Notes: generated from the letters alone by a model not told the origin. A stretch of DNA of 7,887 bases from Gammaproteobacteria bacterium (GCA_019634245.1 JAHQVR010000162.1:1-7887), one strand, 5' to 3'; positions 1 through 7,336 are shown, numbered from the stretch's first letter. A program made the numbers and translations.

Positions 1-158
1 GTATGCCGGCGCTTCAAGTGATAGAGACAATGCGGTCCCTGCTGCCAGAATCTGCCAGTCTCAGCGCAGAGGGTACTGGTAATTCGATCATTGTTACCGA
101 TCGTGCAGCAAATATTGAAAAACTAGTTGAATTGATTACCCGGTTAGACGGTCGATAG
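1..158 (+). CDS. C-terminal end of a secretin_N-domain protein (5' end outside window)
   Basis: An open frame runs in from the left edge (codon phase starts at base 3) to a TAG at 156-158, giving about 51 visible residues. They read as one secretin N-domain (NolW/GspD N-type). The helix around LQVIETMRSLLPESASLSAE is followed by the family's strand motif NSIIVTDRAANIEKLVELI, then RLDGR and the stop. In full secretins such as GspD, PilQ or YscC this fold precedes the outer-membrane pore domain. Here the protein ends directly after it, so this is either a short pore-less secretin_N protein or one cut off at its 3' end. It overlaps the end of the minus-strand aldo/keto reductase frame by 23 bp, tail to tail. 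It has no visible link to the sugar genes. The fold call is from motif reading only, and the full protein is not visible. Confidence 0.6.
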   Translation, partial: MPALQVIETMRSLLPESASLSAEGTGNSIIVTDRAANIEKLVELITRLDGR

Positions 159-819
159 CCAGGACTACAAGTCTGCGCAGAAAGTTATCAGTGAGGCGCT
201 GGTGGCCTTGTTCATCCGCACACAAAAGGCACTGCTCCTTAGTATTAACACAAGTATCCCATTCGTTTACACCTAAACCAATGGCCTTGACAAGCCCTTT
301 TGATCGCAACTCAGACAAGGCGCGGTATCCCCCCGCCATGGCTTCGCGGAAAACAGCAGGGTGTGCCTTTGCGCCGTGCGTTACCGCGTCCACATCGTGC
401 AATAAAAGGATATCGATTTTTGACAAACCGAGCCGCTGCAAACTGTCTTCGAACGAGCGCATGATGCCATCGTAAGAATAATCGTAATGCGGGCGCATTG
501 GTAACGAGTCCGGAAACAAATCATCCTCAGGTAACGGATCGCAGCATGGGCGTAATAGTCGACCAGCCTTGGTGGACAGGCAAACAGTATCTGGCTGACA
601 CCTGAGTGCATCACCGACAAGACGCTCTGAACGGCCATAGCCATAAAACGGTGCTGTATCGAAATAACGGATGCCTGCTTCAAGTGCTGCAGCCAATGTT
701 CCTCTTGCCTGATCGTCGGGCACGGAGGTGCCCACGCCAGCCAGCGATGCGCAGCCGAGGCCAAGTTCACTGACTGTGCAAGTTGTATTGCCGATTTTTC
801 TTTGCTTGAATGTGTTCAT
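136..819 (-). pseudogene. Aldo/keto reductase, aldose 1-dehydrogenase type, C-terminally truncated
   Basis: The 227-residue frame matches the N-terminal two thirds of AKR-family L-fucose / D-threo-aldose 1-dehydrogenases (NAD(P)-dependent oxidation of an aldose to its lactone, cytosolic; usually about 320-340 residues). The start fits the family (RKIGNTTCTVSELGLG near residue 8). The catalytic tetrad is complete: Asp54 and Tyr59 in FDTAPFYGYGRSE, Lys84 in STKAGR, His141 in ILLLHDVD. The family-typical GLGVNEWDTC is at 181-190. After that the sequence stops resembling the family and ends in an unrelated 37-residue tail. The later barrel strands and the NAD(P)-phosphate binding region are therefore missing. 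The other two minus-strand frames across 136-250 do not restore the missing part, so a simple frameshift is unlikely and a deletion or rearrangement near 160-250 fits better. It diverges from the lactonase gene across 103 bp, consistent with a former dehydrogenase-lactonase pair. Family call is firm; loss of function is inferred. Confidence 0.75.
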
Positions 820-922
820 TGCCCTGTCAGTTATCTGTAAACATGATTGATGTCATCGAATCACGCTAGCTAATTTTGCTGGTAGTATTTTGAATCTGAA
901 TCGCGCGAACAGGAACGATCGG
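820..922. promoter_or_regulatory. Divergent intergenic region, reductase / lactonase
   Basis: This 103-bp spacer separates two genes transcribed away from each other, so it must hold both promoters. A TAGTAT hexamer at 883-888 is a possible -10 for the lactonase, but I see no convincing -35 at the right distance. AGGAA at 911-915 is 7 nt before ATG 923 and is the ribosome binding site that decides the lactonase start. On the minus strand AGGG lies only 2 nt before the reductase ATG, which is unusually close. A short imperfect inverted repeat (GATG-T-CATC, 849-857 region) lies near the middle. The 15-nt palindrome upstream of the GntR gene is not repeated here. Promoter positions are tentative. 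Confidence 0.4.
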
Positions 923-1762
923 ATGCAGCTTGATGCTCACCAGCACTTTTGGAATTTCACCGACAATCCGGGCGATTTTGCGTGGATGACAGCCGAGTAT
1001 TCGGTGCTTGGGCGTAATTTTCTGCCAGCCGATCTTGAGCCATTGCTTCGAGCTAATGATATTGATGGTTGCATAGCGGTACAAGCCAGAGAGATGAGTA
1101 AGGAGACCGGTTTCCTGCTTGAGCTGGCCGAGCAACACAGTTTTATTCGTGGTGTTGTTGGTTGGGCGGATTTGTGTGATCCGAATGTTGGCGCTGGTCT
1201 TGAGCGCTACGCTGACAATCCATTGCTAAAAGGTTTTCGCATGCTGGTTCACGATCGTGAAGACATCGAGTTTGCCGCATCGAGTGATCACGCAAGAGGT
1301 GTGGGCATGCTGGCTAACTACAACTGGACCTACGATTTGCTGCTGCGTACCATTCATCTACCGGCCGCCCAGCGTCTGGTTGACAGATTTCCGAACCAGA
1401 GCTTTGTTATTGACCATATTGCAAAACCCAGATTTGATGGCTCAGACTGGAACATCTGGTTGACAGATATGCAAGCGATAGCTGAACGACCCAATGTGAT
1501 GTGTAAGTTGTCGGGCCTGGTAACCGAAACCGATTGGAGTCAGTGGCAATCGGTCGATTATGCGCGTTATCTGGATGCTGTTATTAATGCTTTTGGTGCG
1601 AATCGTTGTATGTTTGGTTCTGACTGGCCAGTCAGTACCTGTGCAACCGACTACACATCGTCGCGTGCTGTTGTTACGGACTGGGCGGGCAAGCTGAGTG
1701 AGACTGAGCAAAGCGCGATATTTGGCGGCACGTGTGCGCATTTTTATAATGTCGCAGCGTAA
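923..1762 (+). CDS. Amidohydrolase-family sugar lactonase (L-fuconolactonase / L-rhamnono-lactonase type, COG3618)
   Basis: This 279-residue cytosolic hydrolase of the amidohydrolase 2 family is predicted to open an aldonolactone to the aldonate. Family landmarks run in order. DAHQHFW at 4-10 supplies the two N-terminal metal-site histidines (His6, His8), KGFRMLVH is at 103-110, DHIAKP at 164-169 (His165), KLSGLVTETD at 195-204 and MFGSDWPV at 230-237 (catalytic or metal Asp234). The length is normal for the family and no key residue is missing. I chose ATG 923 over an in-frame TTG at 890: the family begins M-x-L/I-DAHQHFW and AGGAA lies 7 nt before this ATG. Its stop overlaps the end of the convergent ABC ATPase gene by 19 bp. 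The divergent aldose dehydrogenase and the adjacent sugar transporter support a dehydrogenase-lactonase catabolic route. The exact sugar (L-fucose, L-rhamnose, L-galactose or similar) cannot be fixed from sequence. Confidence 0.85.
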   Translation: MQLDAHQHFWNFTDNPGDFAWMTAEYSVLGRNFLPADLEPLLRANDIDGCIAVQAREMSKETGFLLELAEQHSFIRGVVGWADLCDPNVGAGLERYADNPLLKGFRMLVHDREDIEFAASSDHARGVGMLANYNWTYDLLLRTIHLPAAQRLVDRFPNQSFVIDHIAKPRFDGSDWNIWLTDMQAIAERPNVMCKLSGLVTETDWSQWQSVDYARYLDAVINAFGANRCMFGSDWPVSTCATDYTSSRAVVTDWAGKLSETEQSAIFGGTCAHFYNVAA

Positions 1763-3303
1763 GCGTTGGACTCCAACTCGTTATTGTTGTCCTGAACCTT
1801 GTGTATTAATGCCATGATTCTCTCACTCATCGCGTCGTAGTCGCGCGTGTTATCTATATCACCCATCACACGAAAATCGTTGATCACGACAATTCGATCT
1901 GCCAAAGTAATCATTTCCGGCATGTCGCTGGATATCAATAAAATGGCTGTGTTTTCGTCTTCGGCCAGCTCTCTTATCAGCTCGTGTAGATAAGCCTTTG
2001 TCTTGATATCAATACCGACCGACGGTTCATCGACAATTAGAATATTAACTCCTGCTGCTAGCCACTTGGCGACGCTTACTTTTTGCTGGTTACCACCGGA
2101 GAGGTTATTAACTGTCTGGTTCAGCGAAGGTGTTTTGACTTCAAGTTTTCGAATAAAGGGAGAAACCTGTCGTCTGATAGTTTTGTTTGTTAATAACGCT
2201 TTGGCTTTACTTAGCCGGCCCCAAACAGTCATACCTACGTTTTCAATAACCGAATGCATCAAAACCAGTCCTTCTTGCTTTCGATCTTCACTGACATAGC
2301 CTATATGGTACTTCTCAACTGCGTCTGCAACAGAATTAATCACTGCCGGCTCACCGTTGACTTCTATGGTGCCGGAGGTAATTTTGAACTTGCCCAAAAT
2401 CGCTTTGGCTAACTCGGAGCGACCGGCGCCGACCAGCCCATATAAGCCAACAATTTCTCCTTTTTTAAGCGCCAAGTCGATGTTTTTGTGTCCAATGGAC
2501 GTAGACACATTATGCAGGGCCAGTGCAGTGTCGTTTGATGTGCAAGCCCGAGTTGCCCAATCTGGAATTTGCTCGTTGCGACCGATCATCAGTTGTACAA
2601 TCTGTTGGCGATCAAACCCTTCAATTGTCTGGCTTTGGCAGGCATTACGCCCATCGCGCAGTACCGTGACCGTATCGCATATTTCTTGCACCTCTTCAAG
2701 TTTATGACTAACAAACATCAGGCTGACACCTTCATCACGCAACTTTCGGAGAATACCGAACAAGGTTTCGGTTTCGTGCGAGGTCAGTGACGCAGTGGGT
2801 TCATCCAGCAGTAGTACCTGTGATTTCAAGGACAGCGCTTTCGCAATTTCAACCAGTTGCTTCTGTGCAACACTGAGTTTCTCCACCGAAATTGCTGGAT
2901 CAACATCGAGAGCAAGCATATCCAGCCAAAATCTGGCATTTCTATGCAATTCTGGATAATTGATTTTTGTCAGTGGTTTTTCACTTAACGTTTCAAGAAA
3001 AATATTTTCACTGACAGAAAAGCGGGGTATCAGGTTACGTTCCTGATGCACAACGCCGATGCCTTTGGCAATAGCATCACGCGGGCCACTTAAATCCAGT
3101 TCAGACTGGTTCATTGTGAGTGTACCGCTATCGTGTTTATGGATGCCGGTAGCAATTTTTATCAAGGTTGATTTGCCAGCGCCGTTTTCGCCGAGTAGGG
3201 CATGAATAGAACCGCTTTCAAGTGTCAAACAGACATCCTGTAGCGCCTGCACACCTGGAAATGCTTTGCTGATATTAACTGCCTGCAGAACTGTTCTGTT
3301 CAT
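1744..3303 (-). CDS. Sugar ABC transporter ATP-binding protein, duplicated NBD (RbsA/XylG/RhaT type)
   Basis: This 519-residue cytoplasmic ATPase carries two nucleotide-binding domains in one chain, the normal arrangement for CUT2 monosaccharide importers. First domain: Walker A GENGAGKS at 38-45, Q-loop HQE at 86-88, signature LSVAQKQ at 143-149, Walker B VLLLDEPT at 163-170, H-loop His200. Second domain: a degenerate Walker A GLVGAGRSE at 289-297 lacking the lysine, SEDRKQEG at 338-345, signature LSGGNQQK at 401-408, Walker B ILIVDEPSVGID at 421-432, and Asp460 in the SSDMPE stretch where an H-loop His would be. These second-half changes are usual for RbsA-like proteins, so only the first site is expected to hydrolyse ATP efficiently. 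The ATG shares its A with the upstream permease stop (TAATG) and has only a weak own ribosome site, suggesting translational coupling. It is the last gene of the operon and its 3' end overlaps the lactonase gene. Confidence 0.93.
   Translation of the reverse strand: MNRTVLQAVNISKAFPGVQALQDVCLTLESGSIHALLGENGAGKSTLIKIATGIHKHDSGTLTMNQSELDLSGPRDAIAKGIGVVHQERNLIPRFSVSENIFLETLSEKPLTKINYPELHRNARFWLDMLALDVDPAISVEKLSVAQKQLVEIAKALSLKSQVLLLDEPTASLTSHETETLFGILRKLRDEGVSLMFVSHKLEEVQEICDTVTVLRDGRNACQSQTIEGFDRQQIVQLMIGRNEQIPDWATRACTSNDTALALHNVSTSIGHKNIDLALKKGEIVGLYGLVGAGRSELAKAILGKFKITSGTIEVNGEPAVINSVADAVEKYHIGYVSEDRKQEGLVLMHSVIENVGMTVWGRLSKAKALLTNKTIRRQVSPFIRKLEVKTPSLNQTVNNLSGGNQQKVSVAKWLAAGVNILIVDEPSVGIDIKTKAYLHELIRELAEDENTAILLISSDMPEMITLADRIVVINDFRVMGDIDNTRDYDAMSERIMALIHKVQDNNNELESNAYAATL
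1765..1777 (+). terminator. Weak hairpin just after the lactonase stop
   Basis: GTTGGA-C-TCCAAC is a 13-nt perfect inverted repeat starting 2 nt after the lactonase TAA. As RNA it gives a 5-bp stem with a 3-nt loop, followed by a T-rich but interrupted stretch (TCGTTATTGTTG). It could act as a poor terminator for the lactonase transcript. It also encodes residues near the C-terminus of the ABC ATPase on the other strand, so coding constraint or chance are equally possible. No better terminator is visible for either convergent gene. Confidence 0.25.
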
Positions 3304-4283
3304 TAGGCAATACCCATCGCAGCGTCGGCTTTTCTTGCCCTGACTTCTTTGTAGCGATTAATACCGACTGCCCATAGAATCAGCACACCGAGAACCACTT
3401 GAACGAGAAAAGGATCGACGTTAAACAAAACCAGCACTTGAGTGATGATTGCAACAATAATGACACCCAACAAGGTTCCCATAACACTGATATGCCCACC
3501 AGTTAGAATTGCACCGCCAATCACTGGCGCTGCAAATGAAAGGATAAGCCAGTCGTCACCAATAGTAGGTTGACCCAGTTGCAATCGTCCAACCAGCATT
3601 ATGCCGGCAAGCCCGGCCAGCGCTCCGGATATGCCATGAGCTGTTATAACCGTTTTCTTTATCGAAATACCCGAGAGCTCGGCTGCGTGTTCGTTACCAC
3701 CAACAGCCAATATGGACCTGCCTGATGGCAGTCGGTTCATTAGGTACCACAATGCGATTGTCAGAATTAAGGTTGGCAGAATCAGCCACGGTAGCGGATG
3801 AATAAACGTCTCATTGCCCAGCTTTTTAACTGCATCAGGAATATTGTAAAACGGTTGAGCTTCTGTAATTCCAAGATTGATTCCCTTATATACCGATAAT
3901 GTAGCCAGTGTAATGATAAAGGCCGATATGCCACTCAGCGCAACAAACAGGCCGTTAATAATGCCGGTGAAAAGCCCGATAAGTAAAGCGAGAACGGCAG
4001 CTATCGGCCACGGTATCGACCAGACTTCCATAAAGCCTGCAAATGAAATAGCAACCAATCCGCCAATTGCGCCCACAGACAGATTCATTTGACCAATAGC
4101 GATAATGATCATCTGCGCGTACGCAACAACAGCATTGACAGCAATGGCGGCGAGTAGTATCTGGATATTGAACGGTGACAGAAACGTTGGGTGAAACCAG
4201 CCGACGATAGTAATGGCCACCACAACAACAAGTAATGGCCCAAACCAGTCAGATTGCACCATGTTTGCGACATTTGATTTCAT
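3303..4283 (-). CDS. Sugar ABC transporter permease B (BPD_transp_2, RbsC-like)
   Basis: This 326-residue inner-membrane permease of the RbsC/XylH/AraH family is largely hydrophobic, with about 8-10 membrane segments. The first starts near residue 16. Family-specific stretches are GQMNLSVGAIGGL at 64-76, AFIITLATLSVYKG at 121-134, AVGGNEHAAELSGI at 193-206 (the cytoplasmic loop that contacts the ATPase), AHGISGALAGLAGIMLVGR at 215-233 and GGAILTGGHISVMGTLLG at 256-273. The gene starts with ATGA overlapping the stop of the upstream permease gene. GGAG lies 9 nt before the ATG, inside that gene. Its own stop forms TAATG with the ATPase start. It is clearly different from the neighbouring permease, so the transporter core is probably a heterodimer, as in RhaP/RhaQ, LsrC/LsrD and YtfT/YjfF systems. 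Substrate is unknown. Confidence 0.92.
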   Translation of the reverse strand: MKSNVANMVQSDWFGPLLVVVVAITIVGWFHPTFLSPFNIQILLAAIAVNAVVAYAQMIIIAIGQMNLSVGAIGGLVAISFAGFMEVWSIPWPIAAVLALLIGLFTGIINGLFVALSGISAFIITLATLSVYKGINLGITEAQPFYNIPDAVKKLGNETFIHPLPWLILPTLILTIALWYLMNRLPSGRSILAVGGNEHAAELSGISIKKTVITAHGISGALAGLAGIMLVGRLQLGQPTIGDDWLILSFAAPVIGGAILTGGHISVMGTLLGVIIVAIITQVLVLFNVDPFLVQVVLGVLILWAVGINRYKEVRARKADAAMGIA

Positions 4284-5356
4284 ACCAAATTTCTCCGCAT
4301 CAGGTAGTTTCTTCGAAACATGTCAATCAATACGGCAGCGAGCAGTAATAGACCGAGCCAGGTTTGTACCCAGAAAGCACCTACTTGTAATAACAGCAAA
4401 CCAGTCGTCAACAGTGTTACCAGAAAAGCCCCAAGCAAGGTTCCAACAACCGAGGCCCGTCCACCGGTTAATAGCGTTCCACCAAGAACTGGACCGAGAA
4501 ATGCGGGCAGTAACCAGTCCTGCCCTAGCTGACCTGCCATTGATGGAATGGCGGCACCGGTTCGTGAAACCAGCATCAGTCCTGCAAGACCTGCAAGCAT
4601 GCCCGACATCGCGTGACAAAGAACAATCATGCGATCTACACGGATACCAGAGAGTTCAGCGGCATTGGGATTGGCACCTGCCGCCAGCAAGCCACGACCA
4701 GTTGCGGAGAAATTAAAGAAGTAGGAAAGCAGTAAGGCAGATACTAGAGTTACCAGTAACAGCGGTGACACGATACCACCGAGTTTCATACGACCAAACT
4801 GCACGTATTCTGTTGACAACTCACGGAACGAACCAGCCTGGGTAAGGAAAATCATTACGCCAAAAAATATACTCATGGTTGCGAGCGTAATGATAAAGCT
4901 GTGCAACCCAGACTTAACAATCATGAACCCGTTAAGCGCACCAATGCCAGCGCCCAGTAACAATGCGCCAATCACGGCAACAAGCCAATGAAAACCTGCC
5001 ACCTGCATGAGCCACCCACCGGCCATTGCGACACAAACGCCAATTGAGCCAACCGATAAATTAAGCCCACCACTGACAATGACCACCATCATGGAAAAAC
5101 CGATAACAATATTGACGGCAGCGGTACGTCCCATAGCAAATAAGCTAAAGGACGAGGTAAATCCGGGTGTAATGATGGAAAAAATAATCGAGAAGATAAT
5201 GACGAGAACCAGCAGTCCAAATTCATTTGAAAGCAGTATTTTTAGAAGCTGTTGCTTGAATGAAATACTACTGATTGAGCCCGAGTCGGAGTGCGGGGTA
5301 GCGCTGTCGCTTGAATCTGCCGGACTTTCGTTGCTGGTCGCGGATGATGTGTTCAT
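4280..5356 (-). CDS. Sugar ABC transporter permease A (BPD_transp_2) with Ser-rich N-terminal tail
   Basis: From ATG 5356 this is a 358-residue inner-membrane permease of the same family as its downstream neighbour. The shared landmarks are SGGLNLSVGSIG (about residues 95-106), SFIITLATMSIFFG (153-166), AAGANPNAAELSGI (225-238), CHAMSGMLAGLAGLMLVSR (247-265) and GGTLLTGGRASVVGTLLG (292-309). The start is uncertain. An in-frame TTG at 5386 would add 10 residues (MTHYQVYRDT), and neither codon has a good ribosome site. I prefer the ATG. Unusually, the first 30 or so residues after either start are a hydrophilic tail rich in Ser, Asp and Thr ahead of a short basic stretch and the first membrane helix near residue 47. 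The tail probably lies in the cytoplasm. Its stop overlaps the next permease start as ATGA. Expression is probably affected by the hairpin in the gap between it and the binding-protein gene. Confidence 0.9.
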   Translation of the reverse strand: MNTSSATSNESPADSSDSATPHSDSGSISSISFKQQLLKILLSNEFGLLVLVIIFSIIFSIITPGFTSSFSLFAMGRTAAVNIVIGFSMMVVIVSGGLNLSVGSIGVCVAMAGGWLMQVAGFHWLVAVIGALLLGAGIGALNGFMIVKSGLHSFIITLATMSIFFGVMIFLTQAGSFRELSTEYVQFGRMKLGGIVSPLLLVTLVSALLLSYFFNFSATGRGLLAAGANPNAAELSGIRVDRMIVLCHAMSGMLAGLAGLMLVSRTGAAIPSMAGQLGQDWLLPAFLGPVLGGTLLTGGRASVVGTLLGAFLVTLLTTGLLLLQVGAFWVQTWLGLLLLAAVLIDMFRRNYLMRRNLV

Positions 5357-5419
5357 CGTGTCACGGTAAACCTGGTAATGAGTCAATAGTGTGAATACTA
5401 TTTAAACAGGTTGGATACG

Positions 5420-5452
5420 GACAAGCGAAACCGCTTTGCGATTTCGCCTGCC
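5420..5452 (-). promoter_or_regulatory. Intercistronic RNA hairpin between binding-protein and permease genes
   Basis: In the minus-strand transcript this forms a continuous 15-bp stem with an AAA loop. It is made of 11 Watson-Crick pairs and 4 G-U pairs (5451/5421, 5448/5424, 5441/5431, plus strong G-C blocks around them); the top is CGC-AAA-GCG at 5432-5440. In the plus-strand sense the G-U positions become A-C mismatches, so the structure favours minus-strand RNA. It begins 20 nt after the binding-protein stop and no T-run follows, so it is not a classic full terminator. Established knowledge: hairpins after the binding-protein gene in ABC operons often protect that upstream mRNA or attenuate read-through, giving excess binding protein. 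That role is inferred here. Confidence 0.6.
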
Positions 5453-5471
5453 GAGCAACATTTAGTAAAAA

Positions 5472-6491
5472 CTAGCAGTCGAGGTAGGTAGCTTCAAACC
5501 CTTCAAACAGTGTTTCGGTAATGTCCTGCATAGACGCTACATAATTGTCGACGTCGTCAACACCTGCAAACACAGTACCTGAGTCGATAAACTTGTCAGT
5601 TAAAGCGTTCGATTTGAATGGCGCATCTGCTTTCACTTTGCAGCCACCTTTAAGTTTGCCGGCAACAAACGAACCGATATAGCCCTGACCGTACGGATTT
5701 TGCAGCATGGTACCGTGAACAAATCCGTCTTTAACCGCCTGGATCACTACCTCATCATGATCAATACCTACCATTTTTATGCGTTTGTCACCGATTTTGC
5801 GCAAGGAGTTTGATGCCACAACTGCAGGTACCCACGCCGTTGTTACAATGCCATCAACCTCGTCGGCATTTGCAGCCAGGTAAGCGTTGATTTTTTCTTC
5901 AGCGGGTTCTGGTGCATCAATGTCGGCAATAACCTGTACAACGGTTGCGCCTTCTTCTGATGCGGCTTTTTCAACAGCGTCGATACGCAGTTTGGTATTT
6001 GGATCCACGAGGAATCCGGTAAAGTGCGCGACTTTTTTACCTTCTCCGCCGCCTAGTGCTTTCAATAGTTCCTTGGTGCCAAGATAAGCAGAATTGCCGG
6101 TATCAGTGCCCATGCAGAAAAGTGCTTGCGACGGGTCTTTTAGGCACCCGGCCAGCGCGATAACAGATGCCCCTGCACCTGTCAGTTCATCGGCTATGGC
6201 AACGGTACCGACCGGATCGCCGGGAAAAATCAAAAACGAGTTATATCCCTGCGTTACCAGACTTTCCAGTAATTGATTTTGTAGTCCGAGCTCCCATTTT
6301 TGCGGCACTTTGTAGTCTGCAGATGCCAATCCAAATTCCTTGGCTGCATCCATGCCAGCCTGCTCCCAGGCAGCAAAATAAGGATGAGGGCCGCCGGGCA
6401 CCAAGGCGACTTTGGTCGAACTGTCTGCGAATGCACTGCCAGAAAGTAATGCGAGCGACAAGCAGGTTCCTGTTAATACGTTACGAAACAT
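5472..6491 (-). CDS. Periplasmic sugar-binding protein of ABC transporter (type 1 PBP fold)
   Basis: From ATG 6491 the product has 339 residues with a clear Sec signal peptide: basic MFRN, hydrophobic core to about residue 17, and predicted cleavage after SGSAFA (Ala22). The mature protein fits the ribose/galactose-type cluster B binding proteins. It opens with the first strand KVALVPGGPHPYFAAWEQ (27-44), followed by FLIFPGDPVGTV (86-96), VAHFTGF (154-160), DGIVTTAWVPAVVAS (213-227) and KMVGIDHDEVVIQAVKDG (239-256). These match the two-lobe fold with the GxD near the hinge. The start was chosen because AGGAG lies 6 nt before this ATG and the signal peptide begins there; a longer frame reaching 6572 has neither. 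Four cysteines remain after cleavage (116, 126, 284 and the last residue, 339), which could pair in the periplasm. The gene start lies inside the end of the regulator gene. Ligand unknown; a monosaccharide is likely. Confidence 0.92.
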   Translation of the reverse strand: MFRNVLTGTCLSLALLSGSAFADSSTKVALVPGGPHPYFAAWEQAGMDAAKEFGLASADYKVPQKWELGLQNQLLESLVTQGYNSFLIFPGDPVGTVAIADELTGAGASVIALAGCLKDPSQALFCMGTDTGNSAYLGTKELLKALGGGEGKKVAHFTGFLVDPNTKLRIDAVEKAASEEGATVVQVIADIDAPEPAEEKINAYLAANADEVDGIVTTAWVPAVVASNSLRKIGDKRIKMVGIDHDEVVIQAVKDGFVHGTMLQNPYGQGYIGSFVAGKLKGGCKVKADAPFKSNALTDKFIDSGTVFAGVDDVDNYVASMQDITETLFEGFEATYLDC

Positions 6492-7290
6492 TTTTATCTC
6501 CTGTTTTTTGTTTAGTACTTCGGGGTAATACAACCGTTGAGTAGCTAGCAAACTCAGTATTAGCTGTATCAAAAAACTCAGGCTTTTCTCGAGAAATTGT
6601 TGGCAATGACGTGAGGATTTCCCGTAGATGTTTGCGAATATGATTTACTGCGTCATTGGCTCTACCCGATTCAATGGCATCGACTATGTCTGTGTGCTGG
6701 TCAATCAGTTGAGCCATATGAAAATGATTGAAAGACAGTATTCGAACTCTGTCCATTTGAGTTTTTAATTCTTCGATGACCTGCCAGGCGTGGTTTTTTT
6801 CGGCTGCTTCGGCAAGTGAGCGATGAAATAAATCATCCATTTTCATAAACCTGATTGGATTGGATTCCGACACTTTGTACTGAGCCTTGAGCTGTTTGCG
6901 CAGCTTCGCTATTACTCTGGGGTTCTGATCACTTGCAACCAGTGCGATGATGTCTGCTTCTATGGCCTCGCGCAGAAATCGTGCATTCAACACCGCTTCA
7001 ACAGATATTTTATTCACGAAGGTTCCACGCTGTGGTCGAATATCGAGAAGTCCCTCGCTTTGAAGGCGGATAAACGCTTCGCGGACCGGCTGACGACTCA
7101 CTTGCAACTGACGAGCGATTTTCACCTCTGATGCACGATCACCCGGAAGGTAGTCAGCCTCGACAATGCCTTGTTTGAGAATCTGATAAACCTGCGGACC
7201 GAGGGGCGCATTCTGATCGATATTCTGGCTTTTATGGATTTTTCGGTCCACCGAAGGCTTGTATCGTTGGCTTCCGTAGCACACTACCAT
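6481..7290 (-). CDS. GntR-family transcriptional regulator, FCD (FadR C-terminal) subfamily
   Basis: This 269-residue regulator has an N-terminal winged helix-turn-helix at about residues 30-95. The family-typical LPGDRASEVKIARQLQVSRQPVREAFIRLQSEGLL spans 48-82, followed by the wing RPQRGTFV. The all-helical FCD ligand domain covers about 100-230. Its likely metal or ligand residues are Asp152/Asp153 and His156 in MDDLFHRSLAEAA, His199 in IDQHTDIVDAI, and His221. About 40 residues follow the FCD core, longer than usual. The start is uncertain: ATG 7290 has no visible ribosome site, and GTG codons at 7284 and 7251 are alternatives that leave the DNA-binding domain intact. The gene is first in the operon and overlaps the binding-protein gene by 11 bp, so it is co-transcribed and probably controls the transport operon and itself. 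Effector is probably the sugar or a pathway acid (inferred). Confidence 0.92.
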   Translation of the reverse strand: MVVCYGSQRYKPSVDRKIHKSQNIDQNAPLGPQVYQILKQGIVEADYLPGDRASEVKIARQLQVSRQPVREAFIRLQSEGLLDIRPQRGTFVNKISVEAVLNARFLREAIEADIIALVASDQNPRVIAKLRKQLKAQYKVSESNPIRFMKMDDLFHRSLAEAAEKNHAWQVIEELKTQMDRVRILSFNHFHMAQLIDQHTDIVDAIESGRANDAVNHIRKHLREILTSLPTISREKPEFFDTANTEFASYSTVVLPRSTKQKTGDKNVS

Positions 7291-7336
7291 TCTAGTAAGG
7301 CAGTGAGCAAGCCTTGTTTCTTACTGATTTGCGGCA

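Noticed and set aside
381..770. Minus-strand 129-residue frame inside the reductase gene
   Set aside because: Alternate frame of the reductase coding region; the reductase frame carries all family motifs.
4213..4716. Plus-strand 167-residue frame antisense to the permease genes
   Set aside because: Antisense shadow of two well-supported overlapping permease genes, with no recognisable motif or ribosome site.
6492..6572. 27-residue upstream extension of the binding protein
   Set aside because: It lies inside the regulator gene, has no ribosome site, and would bury the signal peptide; AGGAG and a signal sequence mark ATG 6491.
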